Below, one piece after another: positions 7,950-16,678 of a stretch of DNA of 64,000 nucleotides. Location of the stretch: assembly GCA_017645945.1 (NCBI GenBank), contig JAGCNL010000076.1, forward strand, positions 168,627 through 232,626, written 5' to 3'. The stretch comes from Salinivirgaceae bacterium. Its GTDB lineage: Bacteria; Bacteroidota; Bacteroidia; Bacteroidales; SZUA-534. The notes below the pieces were generated by a model. That model saw only the letters and a list, made by a program, of their open reading frames with translations. It ran no database searches and was not told the origin of the DNA. The stretch's first letter is position 1, and every line of letters begins with the position of its first letter. The position numbers were made by a program, and so were the translations under genes.

Positions 7950-9011
7950 ATGAAACATCCGATACTGATGGCTGCGGCAATTGTGCTGATGGGCTGCTCC
8001 GGGCAACCTGACAAAAAGCAAGCGGCAACAAATACCGAGCACGTCAAACTGAAAATTGAATTGACCGATGGCAGCAACTACACCTCAGGACAAACCATCA
8101 CACTGAAAATCAGCGCCGACAGCAATGCCCTACCCGATTCGGCACGAGCCATTGTCGATGGCCGCTCGTTCTGGTTCGTAAAAGGTACAGCTGACATCGA
8201 AATACCAACCACTGACTTATCCGTCGGGCAGAAAACCATTCGCGTGGAAGGCAGGCTTGGCAATGGCGCAATGGCCGAAGGTCGGGCTCTCGTCTGCATC
8301 AAATCTGACATCGAACCCGAGCGCCTAACCTATAAAGTGCTTAAGCAACTACCTCACAATCAGCGGTATTATACTCAAGGGCTTGAGTTAGACGGTGGCA
8401 CTCTCTACGAAGGAACCGGACTGGAAGGCATGTCGGCCATCTATCGGATTGATTTTGAGAAACAAAACATAATCACCAGCATCAGTCTGCCAAACAACTA
8501 TTTCGGCGAAGGAATAACCATCATGGGCGACAAACTCTACCAACTCACATGGCGCAGCTGCATCGGATTCGTATATAACAAACAGACACTCAACAAATTG
8601 GGCGAATTCAGTTATTCAACCGAAGGCTGGGGACTCACCAACAATGGTAAAGAACTGATAATGAGCGATGGAACCGAAAAAATCCACTTCATCGACACCA
8701 CATCACTTCAGGTGAAGCGCACCATTCAGGTGTACGACACCGAAGGCCCTGTGACCGAACTGAACGAGCTTGAATATGTTGACGGCCTGATTTACGCCAA
8801 CATCTACTGCACCGACAACATTGTCGCCATCGACCCAGCAACTGGCAAGGTTTTGAAAATCATCGATATGCGCAATCTTCTCGATGTATCGAAACTCACG
8901 CAAAGAGTTGATGTTTTGAACGGAATCGCCTATCAGAAAACCACTGGCCGCTGGTTTGTTACCGGAAAACTTTGGCCGAAAATGTTCCAAGTGGAGTTTG
9001 TAGGGAAATAA
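7950..9011 (+). CDS. Glutaminyl-peptide cyclotransferase, lipoprotein
   Basis: A 353-residue protein of the bacterial/plant-type glutamine cyclotransferase family (beta-propeller fold), which turns N-terminal Gln of exported proteins into pyroglutamate. Residues 1-16 are a lipoprotein signal ending in LMGC, so it should be lipid-anchored in the cell envelope. The family core starts near residue 130 with YTQGLE, LYEGTGL and SAIYRIDF, and ends with VDVLNGIAYQ and WFVTGKLWP. An N-terminal domain of about 100 residues before the propeller is typical of Bacteroidales members. The frame is open upstream to 7824, but the ATG at 7950 gives the signal peptide. Confidence 0.88.
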   Translation: MKHPILMAAAIVLMGCSGQPDKKQAATNTEHVKLKIELTDGSNYTSGQTITLKISADSNALPDSARAIVDGRSFWFVKGTADIEIPTTDLSVGQKTIRVEGRLGNGAMAEGRALVCIKSDIEPERLTYKVLKQLPHNQRYYTQGLELDGGTLYEGTGLEGMSAIYRIDFEKQNIITSISLPNNYFGEGITIMGDKLYQLTWRSCIGFVYNKQTLNKLGEFSYSTEGWGLTNNGKELIMSDGTEKIHFIDTTSLQVKRTIQVYDTEGPVTELNELEYVDGLIYANIYCTDNIVAIDPATGKVLKIIDMRNLLDVSKLTQRVDVLNGIAYQKTTGRWFVTGKLWPKMFQVEFVGK

Positions 9012-9013
9012 AT

Positions 9014-9035
9014 GGTGTTGGGTGTTGGGTGTTGG
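9014..9035 (+). repeat. GT-rich TGTTGGG tract
   Basis: Four G-runs of two or three separated by TGTT. A similar tract occurs at 52935-52969. It could fold as a weak G-quadruplex; no function is evident. Confidence 0.6.
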
Positions 9036-9061
9036 CAAATGCATAAACTTGACACAATTAC

Positions 9062-9092
9062 GTCTGTTGTCTGAAGTCTGTTGTCTGAAGTC
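9062..9092. repeat. 14-bp tandem repeat, two copies
   Basis: GTCTGTTGTCTGAA occurs twice in a row, followed by GTC. It lies 10 bases before the patatin ATG. Copy number could vary. Confidence 0.7.
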
Positions 9093-9101
9093 AAAAAAAG
9101 T

Positions 9102-9947
9102 ATGAAAAAAGGGTTAATTCTTGAAGGCGGTGCCATGCGTGGAATGTTCACGGCGGGTGTGCTCGATGTGCTGATGGAAAACGGCATTGAGTTCGATGGG
9201 GCAATCGGGGTATCGGCTGGAGCCACTTTCGGTTGCAACATCAAATCGCGGCAGCCTGGACGTGCTATCCGATACAACAAGCGTTTCGCGCACGACTGGC
9301 GATATTGCTCCCTACGCTCGCTGCTCGCCACGGGCGACCTTTACGGCGCCGATTTCTGCTACAACATTCTGCCGCACCAGCTCGACATTTTCGACCTCGA
9401 CACCTATCGACAAAATCCGATGGAATTTTGGGTTGTGGCTTCGGACTGCGAGACTGGCAAGCCCATTTACAAGCGTCTCGACACCTGCGACGACCGCGAC
9501 CTGGCATGGATGCGCGCCAGTGCCTCGATGCCCTTGGCCAGCCGCATTGTGGAGGTTGATGGTCACATACTGCTCGACGGCGGCATCACCGACTCCATTC
9601 CTCTGCAGTATTTCAAAAGCATCGGCTACGACCGCAATGTAGTGGTGCTAACCCAACCACGCACCTACTGCAAAGGCCCAAACCGCCTGATGTGGCTGAT
9701 GCGTTTGGTTTTACGGCGTTATCCAATGATTATCAAACCATTACATGATAGACATTTAGAATATAACCGAACCACAGCCGAAGTCCACAACCTCGCCGAC
9801 AAGGGTGAAGTGCTTGTCATCTGCCCCGAAACGCCACTCAATATCAGCCGTACCTCAAAAAATCCCGATGAAATGCAACGAGTTTACGATGAGGGGCGAC
9901 GCATCGCGAAAGCGCAAATTGACGCAATCAAGCAATTTATGGAGTAA
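9102..9947 (+). CDS. Patatin-like phospholipase
   Basis: A 281-residue cytosolic-type patatin family hydrolase. The oxyanion-hole motif EGGAMRGMF is at residues 7-15, the nucleophile elbow GVSAG near residue 39, and the second dyad residue is in LLDGGITDSIP. The predicted reaction is acyl-ester hydrolysis of phospholipids or related lipids. Length and order match the bacterial RssA/YjjU-like group. The frame is open to TTG 9081, inside a tandem repeat, but ATG 9102 (MKKGLILEGG) is the family-typical start. It has no signal peptide. Confidence 0.88.
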   Translation: MKKGLILEGGAMRGMFTAGVLDVLMENGIEFDGAIGVSAGATFGCNIKSRQPGRAIRYNKRFAHDWRYCSLRSLLATGDLYGADFCYNILPHQLDIFDLDTYRQNPMEFWVVASDCETGKPIYKRLDTCDDRDLAWMRASASMPLASRIVEVDGHILLDGGITDSIPLQYFKSIGYDRNVVVLTQPRTYCKGPNRLMWLMRLVLRRYPMIIKPLHDRHLEYNRTTAEVHNLADKGEVLVICPETPLNISRTSKNPDEMQRVYDEGRRIAKAQIDAIKQFME

Positions 9948-10024
9948 TTATCTGTAATTCAAATACTTACCATCAAGAAAAAGCGCCGAAACGAATAGAT
10001 TATCAACTAATCGGAAATAAACTT

Positions 10025-10056
10025 TTTGGAATTCGCAACCTTTTTACTTTAATTTG
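10025..10056 (+). promoter_or_regulatory. Promoter-like sequence for the lipoprotein gene
   Basis: TTTG at 10025-10028, a 20-base spacer, then TTAATTTG at 10049-10056, close to the Bacteroidetes -33/-7 form. Transcription would begin near 10063, giving a 5' leader of about 68 bases. Confidence 0.45.
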
Positions 10057-10130
10057 CATCATATATTGTGGTTACAGCAAAGATTTTGTTGCCACCATAT
10101 AGGTTTAAAAACATTAAATTTTAACTAACT

Positions 10131-10700
10131 ATGAAGATTTTTAATTATTTACGCAATTTAACATTGGCAACAGCCGCAGTTTGCTGCATTGCATCTTGCC
10201 AAAGTGAGGAAGAAGTTGAGGATTATATCCTTGACGGTGTCTGCTGGGGAGGCAAAAACCCTGTAACTGAAAATCATGGCCAGCAGAACTACACAAGTAA
10301 TTACTACTTTTTATGGGAAAACGGCTATGGTTTAGGATTTGAAGAATCCTACTATAAAGGTGTCTACGACACAACGTATGAATTCTCGTGGTACTGGTAC
10401 GACAATTCATATAGGCTGATGGTTCTGAATTATGGTGGCCGCTGGGGCGATGACATGGCCTATATTGATATTTTGAATGCCAAAAAAGGCCGCATCAAAG
10501 GTTGGTTCTATGAGTCGTACAATGACTATATTGATTACGAGAAAAACAACGGCAGCACCAGTCCTCGCAGAGGTACAAGTGTTGAATGGAAACGCGTAGA
10601 TGACTACAACAGAGATTATCTCGACAAACTTTTGAACGAGTGGCGTAACAAAAAACCAGAATCTTACATGCCTCTTGTTTCAGGTTCAGGCAAACGTTAA
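10131..10700 (+). CDS. Small envelope lipoprotein, unknown function
   Basis: A 189-residue protein I do not recognise. Residues 1-23 form a signal peptide with a lipobox ending IASC, so C23 is the likely lipidated residue. The mature part is rich in Tyr, Trp, Asp and Asn (YYFLWENGYG, FSWYWYDNSY), suggesting a beta-sheet domain of about 120 residues, and ends in a charged region with PRRGTSVEWKRV. It has a promoter-like sequence upstream and a terminator downstream, so it is probably transcribed alone. Confidence 0.75.
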   Translation: MKIFNYLRNLTLATAAVCCIASCQSEEEVEDYILDGVCWGGKNPVTENHGQQNYTSNYYFLWENGYGLGFEESYYKGVYDTTYEFSWYWYDNSYRLMVLNYGGRWGDDMAYIDILNAKKGRIKGWFYESYNDYIDYEKNNGSTSPRRGTSVEWKRVDDYNRDYLDKLLNEWRNKKPESYMPLVSGSGKR

Positions 10701-10720
10701 TAGAGACATTAACTAACACA

Positions 10721-10757
10721 AAGCCCGGAAGTTCAAGCAGCTTTCGGGCTTTTTTTA
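10721..10757 (+). terminator. Terminator of the lipoprotein gene
   Basis: AAGCCCGGAAG and CTTTCGGGCTT pair and are followed by seven T. It ends just before the queA stop codon, which is on the opposite strand. Confidence 0.8.
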
Positions 10758-10762
10758 TGAGG

Positions 10763-11977
10763 TCATTTTCCAACCTTCAGCAAACAACTGTCGCCGTAAC
10801 TCAGGAAACGGAAATCGTGGGCAAGCGCGTAGTCATATACTCTGTGCCAGTTGTCACAGATGAGCGCAGAAACCAACAGAAGCAGAGTGCTTTGTGGTTG
10901 GTGAAAATTAGTAATTAAGTGATTGACAACTTTATACTGATAGCCTGGCGCAATCATTATGCAAGTGCTGGCCGTAATTTCTTGATGGCCAGACTGATGA
11001 AGCAAACTGAGCAACGCTGCAAACGCATCAGCAACCGAGACGGTATCAGGCAGCGAGTAAGCTTCCCATTGGCCCAAATCGAGCGGATTTTCAAGCCCGA
11101 GTTTTGCCTTTACACCGAGCCAATACATACTTTCAAGCGTGCGGACCGTTGTTGTTCCAACCGCCACCACTTTTTTCTTATTGTCGCACAGTGGTTTAAG
11201 AATCTCGTCCGATAGCACAAAATGCTCAATGTGCATTGGATGCTCGCCAATGGTTTCGGTCTGCACGGGCTTGAACGTTCCCGCGCCGACGTGCAGCGTA
11301 ACATTCAGATGCTCAATACCTTTGGCTTGCAGCGAATCGAAAACAGCCTGTGTGAAGTGCAGTCCTGCCGTTGGTGCCGCCACCGAGCCTTTTTCAGCCG
11401 AATAGATTGTCTGGTATCGCACATCGTCAATGGCTTCCGATTTGCGGTTCAGGTACGGCGGAATGGGAATCTGCCCTGCCCAATCGACAATCTCGCCGAA
11501 AGCAACGCTGGGGTTATCCCACTCAAAACGAATTAGTTGTGCATCGCGGTCGGTGCCGACGCGGGTGATGCTCAAAGTGGTTGATTTCTGGCCGTTGCCA
11601 ATCTGCTTTGTCAACGGTCCGTTTTTCCATTTTTTGCTGTTGCCAACGTAGCAAAGCCACACGCAACTACCTGTCTGACTGAACATTGTGCTGTATTCTG
11701 CAGGTTCGTGCGGCTCAAGGCAGAAAACTTCGACCCGCGCGCCCGAATCCTTGAAAAATTCCATCCGCGCACGGATAACCTTTGTGTTGTTGGTCACAAT
11801 CACCGAGTCCGCATCGAGATGGGCCGCCAGATTGCGAAACACGTCTTCCGTGATGCTACCGTTGTTGTAAACCAACAATTTAGACTGGTCGCGTTCGGCC
11901 AAAGGGTATTTTGCAATACGCTCGTCGGGAAGCGGATAGTTGAAATCGGAAATCGACAAATTGGATGGAACAATCAT
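10763..11977 (-). CDS. queA: S-adenosylmethionine:tRNA ribosyltransferase-isomerase
   Basis: A 404-residue QueA, which transfers and isomerises the ribosyl part of SAM onto 7-aminomethyl-7-deazaguanine at tRNA position 34 to give epoxyqueuosine. Family motifs include the N-terminal FNYPLPDERIAKYPLAERDQSKLLV, then VTNNTKVIRAR, PTAGLHF, HVGAGTFKPV and TTTVRTLES. The length suits the longer Bacteroidetes form. It is transcribed alone, convergent with the preceding lipoprotein gene. No other queuosine gene is in the window. Confidence 0.95.
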   Translation of the reverse strand: MIVPSNLSISDFNYPLPDERIAKYPLAERDQSKLLVYNNGSITEDVFRNLAAHLDADSVIVTNNTKVIRARMEFFKDSGARVEVFCLEPHEPAEYSTMFSQTGSCVWLCYVGNSKKWKNGPLTKQIGNGQKSTTLSITRVGTDRDAQLIRFEWDNPSVAFGEIVDWAGQIPIPPYLNRKSEAIDDVRYQTIYSAEKGSVAAPTAGLHFTQAVFDSLQAKGIEHLNVTLHVGAGTFKPVQTETIGEHPMHIEHFVLSDEILKPLCDNKKKVVAVGTTTVRTLESMYWLGVKAKLGLENPLDLGQWEAYSLPDTVSVADAFAALLSLLHQSGHQEITASTCIMIAPGYQYKVVNHLITNFHQPQSTLLLLVSALICDNWHRVYDYALAHDFRFLSYGDSCLLKVGK

Positions 11978-12075
11978 TGTATCAGCAAGTTATAAAACGA
12001 ATCGCACAGCGGATAATCGGTGACAATTCTCTGCAAAAATAACTAACTTCGCACACTTTTTAAAAATTGAATGCG

Positions 12076-13176
12076 ATGAACGTAAAAGTTGGCGACAAAG
12101 TCAGATTTTTGAACGATATAGGCGGTGGAACCGTCGTGAAAATAATTGACCGACAGAGTGTTATGGTGCTGAATGATGACGATTTTGAAGTACCGACACC
12201 TGTGAGCGAGTTGGTTGTGATTGAGTCGGCTGCCGACAGCCGTCTGCGTGGATCATCAGCCGAGAATAAGAGCGAAAAACCTAAACCACAATCGGTTACA
12301 ACAGATGCAGACGAGCAGGAAGAACCTGAGTCCGCACCCATTTCGCTCACCGATATTTTCTATCCGCCCGTTGCCATCGACAAGGAAAATGGTGACTATC
12401 TGCGTGAATATCTGGCATTTGTACCCAAAGCAAATCAGCAAGGCTTCGACATCTACCTAATCAACGACAGCAACTACAATGTGCTCTACAGCATCATCGC
12501 CACCGACGCCGACGAGCAGAGCGACTCGGAAGCCGTGGGCGTGCTCGAAGCCAACACCAAGGTGCAGTTTTCGACTCTGGCAATGAGCAACGTGAACCTG
12601 ATTCCTGCCTACACGTTCCACTTAAGTTTCTATAGGAAAGGCAGTTTCAAAATCAAAGAACCACTTTCGCGCACCATCGAACTGAATCCCGTGAAGTTCT
12701 ATAAAGAAGCATCGTTCGTTAAAAATGAGTTCTTCAGCAAGAATGCAATGATGATTGCGCTGATTGACGAACACACCGCCGCCGACTCTATTGAGAATAT
12801 GACCGAAAAGGATTTCAAGAAGGTGATGGCCGAGAAACTCAAAGGTGAAAAGACTGAACATAAGGAATTTAAGTCGGGCAAAGCCATACAATCGCAGATT
12901 GTTGAAGTTGACCTGCACATTCACGAACTTATGGACGATTTCCGCGGTTTGAGCAACAGTGAAATGCTTGAAATTCAGATGCGTAAATTCCGCGAAGAAC
13001 TCGACAACGCAATGCGCAAGGGCATTAAAAAGATTGTCTTCATCCACGGCGTCGGCGCGGGCGTTCTGAAACTTGAAATCCGCAAAGAACTCGACCGCAT
13101 GAAGAAAAAACTTGATTATCAAGACGCTTCGTTCAAAGAATACGGCTACGGGGCAACTCTGGTAAGGATTTTTTAA
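12076..13176 (+). CDS. DUF2027 protein with C-terminal Smr domain
   Basis: A 366-residue protein. The N-terminal part (VKVGDKVRFLNDIGGG, residues 3-18) is the DUF2027 beta-barrel start, with the family middle segment following. The C-terminal 90 residues are a Smr domain: VDLHIHEL near 277, then FIHGVGAGVLK near 325 and YGYGATLVRIF at the end. Smr domains bind or cut nucleic acid; the stand-alone DUF2027-Smr form is common in Bacteroidales. The start at ATG 12076 was chosen over TTG 12067. A terminator follows. Confidence 0.88.
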   Translation: MNVKVGDKVRFLNDIGGGTVVKIIDRQSVMVLNDDDFEVPTPVSELVVIESAADSRLRGSSAENKSEKPKPQSVTTDADEQEEPESAPISLTDIFYPPVAIDKENGDYLREYLAFVPKANQQGFDIYLINDSNYNVLYSIIATDADEQSDSEAVGVLEANTKVQFSTLAMSNVNLIPAYTFHLSFYRKGSFKIKEPLSRTIELNPVKFYKEASFVKNEFFSKNAMMIALIDEHTAADSIENMTEKDFKKVMAEKLKGEKTEHKEFKSGKAIQSQIVEVDLHIHELMDDFRGLSNSEMLEIQMRKFREELDNAMRKGIKKIVFIHGVGAGVLKLEIRKELDRMKKKLDYQDASFKEYGYGATLVRIF

Positions 13177-13197
13177 AACCAACTTACCAATAAAAGC

Positions 13198-13230
13198 AAA
13201 GGGTTTTCGCTCAAGTGAAAACCCTTTTTT
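13198..13230 (+). terminator. Terminator of the DUF2027-Smr gene
   Basis: AAAGGGTTTTC and GAAAACCCTTT form an 11-bp stem around an 8-base loop, followed by T residues. Confidence 0.85.
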
Positions 13231-13249
13231 GTCTTAACGAAGTCTCCTT

Positions 13250-14044
13250 CTACCCTATCTTCCGCAAATCTAAAATCGTCACATAATGCAGTATATCAAA
13301 CTGCTCGGGGACTGACTTCAAAAACTCGGTGTGCTCTTTTTCCCAATTTGCAATTTCAGCTTCAGAAAGCGATGAGGCTCCAATTCCACGGCACGATTTT
13401 ATCCTTCCGTGCCAAGTTTCCCTTGTAAACCGCACTGGCACATCAAACGCCACAGCATTGGCCAAACTGAAAAAGCCGTATGCCCAATCAGGCTCAACCA
13501 CGGCGTTCCGTTTCCAATGCGCGCCACTCCAATCGGGATTGTATTTCAGCACAAGTTCTTCGCTCCTTGCCGCAATCTCGCTCTCATCAGGCAGCCAAGC
13601 CATGAACAAAACAGCAAGATGTCCGCTCGGTTTCAGCCACTTATGGATTTTTGGCACAATAATTTTCTTATCGAAATACATGAAACACTGGCAAGCAGTT
13701 ACCACATCGAACGAGTTTTCGGGAAAGTTGAGCGCTTCAGATGCGGAAACTTGATAATCGATTTTCATTCCCGCCTCTTGCGATAGTTTTTCGGCATATC
13801 TTATTTGATTTTCAGATATATCCGTACCAATCCACTCGCCGCCAAACTTGTACATATTCCGCGGTAAAACGCCTGTTCCTGTACCCAAATCAAGAATTTT
13901 CTGGCCCTTGACACCGATTTTCAGTTCGGCAAGTCTGCTGTAGAACTCTGGCGGATAAACATCGCGGAATTTCGCATAATCAGCCGACGTCCGACCGAAA
14001 TCGAACGGATTACCATTGTCGAAATTCTTGTCGATTATTTGCAT
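13250..14044 (-). CDS. Class I SAM-dependent methyltransferase
   Basis: A 264-residue methyltransferase-11-type enzyme. Motif I is ILDLGTGTGVLP at residues 50-61, the acidic strand-2 end is WIGTDIS near 75, and motif IV is FDVVTACQCFMYFD near 113-126. The N-terminus FDFGRTSADYAKFRDVYP is typical of UbiE/SAM-methyltransferase relatives of small-molecule type. The substrate cannot be told. It lies 32 bases downstream of an SDR gene on the same strand and may share a transcript. Confidence 0.85.
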   Translation of the reverse strand: MQIIDKNFDNGNPFDFGRTSADYAKFRDVYPPEFYSRLAELKIGVKGQKILDLGTGTGVLPRNMYKFGGEWIGTDISENQIRYAEKLSQEAGMKIDYQVSASEALNFPENSFDVVTACQCFMYFDKKIIVPKIHKWLKPSGHLAVLFMAWLPDESEIAARSEELVLKYNPDWSGAHWKRNAVVEPDWAYGFFSLANAVAFDVPVRFTRETWHGRIKSCRGIGASSLSEAEIANWEKEHTEFLKSVPEQFDILHYVTILDLRKIG

Positions 14045-14076
14045 TTATTTATCTGTATATCAATTGCTCGAATCGG

Positions 14077-14844
14077 CTACAGCCCTTGCTGTCTGAGCCA
14101 AATTCTCATCATAAGGCGTTGCGGCAAAAGTTTCGCAATCAAGCGGTTAAACTTCACATATAGCGAGTAGGTAGAGATGTCGCGACCACGCAGCGAGTCA
14201 CGCAGGGCTTTGGCCGCCACCACATCGGGTGTTGTCATATTCACAAATCGGCTGACCGTTTTTGTAGCATTGGTTTTGCCTCGGTCAATAAAAGCAGTAT
14301 CCATCCAACCCGGGCAGACGGCCGTGACGGTTATTCCACGTTCTTTCAACTCGACATTGAGAGCGCGCGAGTAATTGCGTACAAAGGCTTTGGTTGCGCT
14401 GTAAACGTTTAGGTATGGCAACGGCTGAAACGACGCCTGCGATGCGATGTTGATTATCCGCCCGCCCTTCGGCATAAACGGCAGGCAGACAAGTCCCATT
14501 GCCACCAATCCGCTGATATTCAAGTCAATCATATTAACCGACTCGTCGATACCAACATCGCTATAAGAACCGAACTTGCCGAAACCTGCGCTGTTTACCA
14601 GAAAGCAGATGTTCACCTCTGCGCTTTTCAGTCTGTCCGACAGCAATTTAATCTGTTCAATGTCAGACATATCCATCGGCACAGGCTTTAATTTATTGCC
14701 AAATTCTGACACCATCGCTTGCAGGCGCTCTGCGTTTCGCGCGATAATCCAAATCTCGTCAAGTTCGCCGCGCCCGAGCAGAAGTTTCACAAACTCCCGC
14801 CCTATTCCGCTGCTTGCGCCAGTTACAATTGCAATGTTCTTCAT
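14077..14844 (-). CDS. Short-chain dehydrogenase/reductase
   Basis: A 255-residue classical SDR using NAD(P)H. The cofactor motif TGASSGIG is at residues 8-15, NSAG at 84-87 (usually NNAG), the catalytic Ser in NIASQAS near 135-138, and the Tyr-Lys pair in YSATK at Y148 and K152. PGWMDTAF follows at the usual place. The C-terminus ends in a basic hydrophobic stretch (FNRLIAKLLPQRLMMRIWL) that may touch the membrane. Substrate unknown. Confidence 0.88.
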   Translation of the reverse strand: MKNIAIVTGASSGIGREFVKLLLGRGELDEIWIIARNAERLQAMVSEFGNKLKPVPMDMSDIEQIKLLSDRLKSAEVNICFLVNSAGFGKFGSYSDVGIDESVNMIDLNISGLVAMGLVCLPFMPKGGRIINIASQASFQPLPYLNVYSATKAFVRNYSRALNVELKERGITVTAVCPGWMDTAFIDRGKTNATKTVSRFVNMTTPDVVAAKALRDSLRGRDISTYSLYVKFNRLIAKLLPQRLMMRIWLRQQGL

Positions 14845-14911
14845 TGTTTGAGTTATAAAGTTATTTCAGCAAATCAGCCTTATTGCGTGCTCGTGGCATA
14901 GGAGTTCCTCC

Positions 14912-15352
14912 TTATCTCCAATGTTTTAGAGTCGGCACAACAGCCTCCATATGTGCTCTGATTTGTTCTTTCGGCCAAGCATCAGTTGCCAAATGCTCAA
15001 CGCAGAAATCGATAAGCTGCTCTTTGCTCTCGTAGGTGAATTTTCCGTCAGCGTAGCACCATTTGCAGTACTCCTCGTCAAAGTTGCCGTCGGTGTCGCG
15101 GCTAATCATAGAATCTTCAGTGAGCGGCATTCCGCAGCATTGGCATATCAGCGTCCGCGGCGAGCCTAACAACGTGTTGATTGACACATCGAACTTCCGC
15201 GACAGCACTTTCAGCATTTCGGGGTTGGGTTGTGTCTCACCGGTCTCCCAACGGCTCACTGCCTGACGGGTAACATTCACGCGCTCAGCCATCTGTTCCT
15301 GTGTCAGATTATTCTTCTCGCGCAGATTCCTTAAAATGTCTTTTACCTCCAT
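14912..15352 (-). CDS. XRE-family regulator with zinc-ribbon domain
   Basis: A 146-residue protein: residues 4-62 are an XRE/HTH_3 DNA-binding domain (NNLTQEQMAERVNVTRQAVSRWE). The C-terminal half has a putative zinc-ribbon with CQCCGMPL and EYCKWCYADG, followed by the family tail ending HWR. This HTH plus zinc-ribbon arrangement is known among Firmicutes and Bacteroidetes regulators. The start at 15352 (MEVKDIL) fits HTH_3; a longer frame reaches 15385. It may control itself or the SDR gene downstream. Confidence 0.82.
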   Translation of the reverse strand: MEVKDILRNLREKNNLTQEQMAERVNVTRQAVSRWETGETQPNPEMLKVLSRKFDVSINTLLGSPRTLICQCCGMPLTEDSMISRDTDGNFDEEYCKWCYADGKFTYESKEQLIDFCVEHLATDAWPKEQIRAHMEAVVPTLKHWR

Positions 15353-15453
15353 ATTTTCATCGTTTTTTAATGTTTGACGATGCAAAAATAAGTGCCCGAA
15401 AAGCGCTTGTCAAGAAACAGGTTGTTGCTTTTTAAGTCCAGTGTTATATGTTG

Positions 15454-15840
15454 TTATTTTTCAACACCATACAACTTTAAGTCGGGCAAAACAACTTGCA
15501 TCAATCGGAAATGCTTGTCATTAGTCCAAACTTCGCAGTTATATTTTATGGCAAGATATGCAATCATTGCATCTTGAAACGGCACTGCGAGACCACTTCG
15601 TTTTAGAACGATGAATTGTTTTGATAGTCCAATCCAATCTATTTCCGAAAAAGTAAGATATGTAAAATCGGAAAGAGCTTTCTCTATTTGTGAGAATTGT
15701 TTTTCAGAATGGCTCCCGCGAAGTAGTTCTGCTTTTATTACTCCACATGTCGCAATTTCTTCTGTATCAAAGATTTTCTCGATGGGTTCTGTTGGTTTGT
15801 TCCAAAAATCTATAATAATATTTGTGTCGGCGAGAATCAT
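15454..15840 (-). CDS. PIN-domain toxin, VapC type
   Basis: A 128-residue PIN-domain ribonuclease. The acidic residues expected at the metal site are present: D5 in LADTN, E38 in KAELLRG, D90 in FQDAMIAYLA, and D108 in TNDKH. VapC toxins cleave RNA, often tRNA or rRNA. Its ATG overlaps the stop of the upstream gene (ATGA, 15837-15840), the usual arrangement of toxin after antitoxin. It is AT-rich compared with purE next door. Confidence 0.85.
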   Translation of the reverse strand: MILADTNIIIDFWNKPTEPIEKIFDTEEIATCGVIKAELLRGSHSEKQFSQIEKALSDFTYLTFSEIDWIGLSKQFIVLKRSGLAVPFQDAMIAYLAIKYNCEVWTNDKHFRLMQVVLPDLKLYGVEK

Positions 15841-16052
15841 ATCAAGCTTTCCTCCCGAAATGCAGTTACCGCGTCATTGTCGAGATGAATTTTACCAGCA
15901 AGTGCAAAAAAATCTTTCTTGCTTTTAGATGTTTTCTTTACCACAAATGACTTATTATGCTCGATTTCAAGAAGTTTTATGAATGCCGAAACCGATGCTA
16001 ATAATTGTTCTGGCAAGGCTTTTACTTGCTCCATTACTAATTCGTGTGACAT
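15837..16052 (-). CDS. Antitoxin of the VapC-type toxin
   Basis: A 71-residue protein from ATG 16052 (MSHELVMEQVKALPEQLL). The N-terminal amphipathic helix, Lys-rich middle and C-terminal AGKIHLDNDAVTAFREESL are like DUF2281/VapB-type antitoxins that cover the toxin active site. The frame is open further up to 16145 and would overlap purE, which is unlikely. The four-base overlap with the toxin gene supports a co-translated pair. Confidence 0.72.
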   Translation of the reverse strand: MSHELVMEQVKALPEQLLASVSAFIKLLEIEHNKSFVVKKTSKSKKDFFALAGKIHLDNDAVTAFREESLI

Positions 16053-16123
16053 TATAACCTCCTCTTTCAGAAAAAAAAGTATTTCACAAAAATAACGAAT
16101 TCCATTTAAAATCAAATTGTTGC

Positions 16124-16633
16124 TCAATTCGTCTTGAACTTCCAAGTCTTGACTTCTGCAAGTTCGGCGTTGGCTTTGACGATTTTTTGCTTCAGGCCTT
16201 CTTTATATGCAGTGAGTTTGCGGTCGAGCTCAGCATCGGCCAGGGCGAGCATTTCGGCGGCCAAAATGGCAGCGTTCTGCGCACCATTAACACCAACGGT
16301 GGCAACTGGGATTCCTGGAGGCATCTGAATGATTGACAGCATTGCATCGAGTCCATCGAGCATGCCTTTGATTGGCACGCCAATTACAGGCACTGTGGTG
16401 TTGGCGGCAATCACGCCTGGAAGGGCGGCGGCCATTCCTGCTCCGGCAATTATCACTTTCAGCCCGCGGCCTTTGGCTTCAGCGGCAAACTGCTCAACCT
16501 CTGCAGGTGTGCGGTGTGCCGAAAGAGCGTTCATCTCAAACGGAATCTCCATATCGTTCAGAAACTGAGCAGCTTTCTCCATTACGGGCAGGTCTGATGT
16601 GCTACCCATTATTATGCTAACTATTGGTGTCAT
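16124..16633 (-). CDS. purE: N5-carboxyaminoimidazole ribonucleotide mutase
   Basis: A 169-residue class I PurE, which interconverts N5-CAIR and CAIR in purine synthesis. GSTSDLPVM (residues 10-18) and SAHRTP (near 39-44) match the phosphate and catalytic loops. The later motif that normally reads AAHLPG is here AAALPG (GAGMAAALPGVIAA), so a highly conserved His is replaced by Ala. The C-terminus is a typical Lys-rich helix. No other pur gene is nearby. The VapBC pair lies just downstream. Confidence 0.93.
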   Translation of the reverse strand: MTPIVSIIMGSTSDLPVMEKAAQFLNDMEIPFEMNALSAHRTPAEVEQFAAEAKGRGLKVIIAGAGMAAALPGVIAANTTVPVIGVPIKGMLDGLDAMLSIIQMPPGIPVATVGVNGAQNAAILAAEMLALADAELDRKLTAYKEGLKQKIVKANAELAEVKTWKFKTN

Positions 16634-16678
16634 TTCTTTGTCGTTTAAAGATTTAACCGAGCTAAATCAAAATCAGTT

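Noticed and set aside
15837..16145. Longer 102-codon version of the antitoxin
   Set aside because: The extra N-terminal part would overlap purE and does not look like the start of an antitoxin; ATG 16052 fits better.
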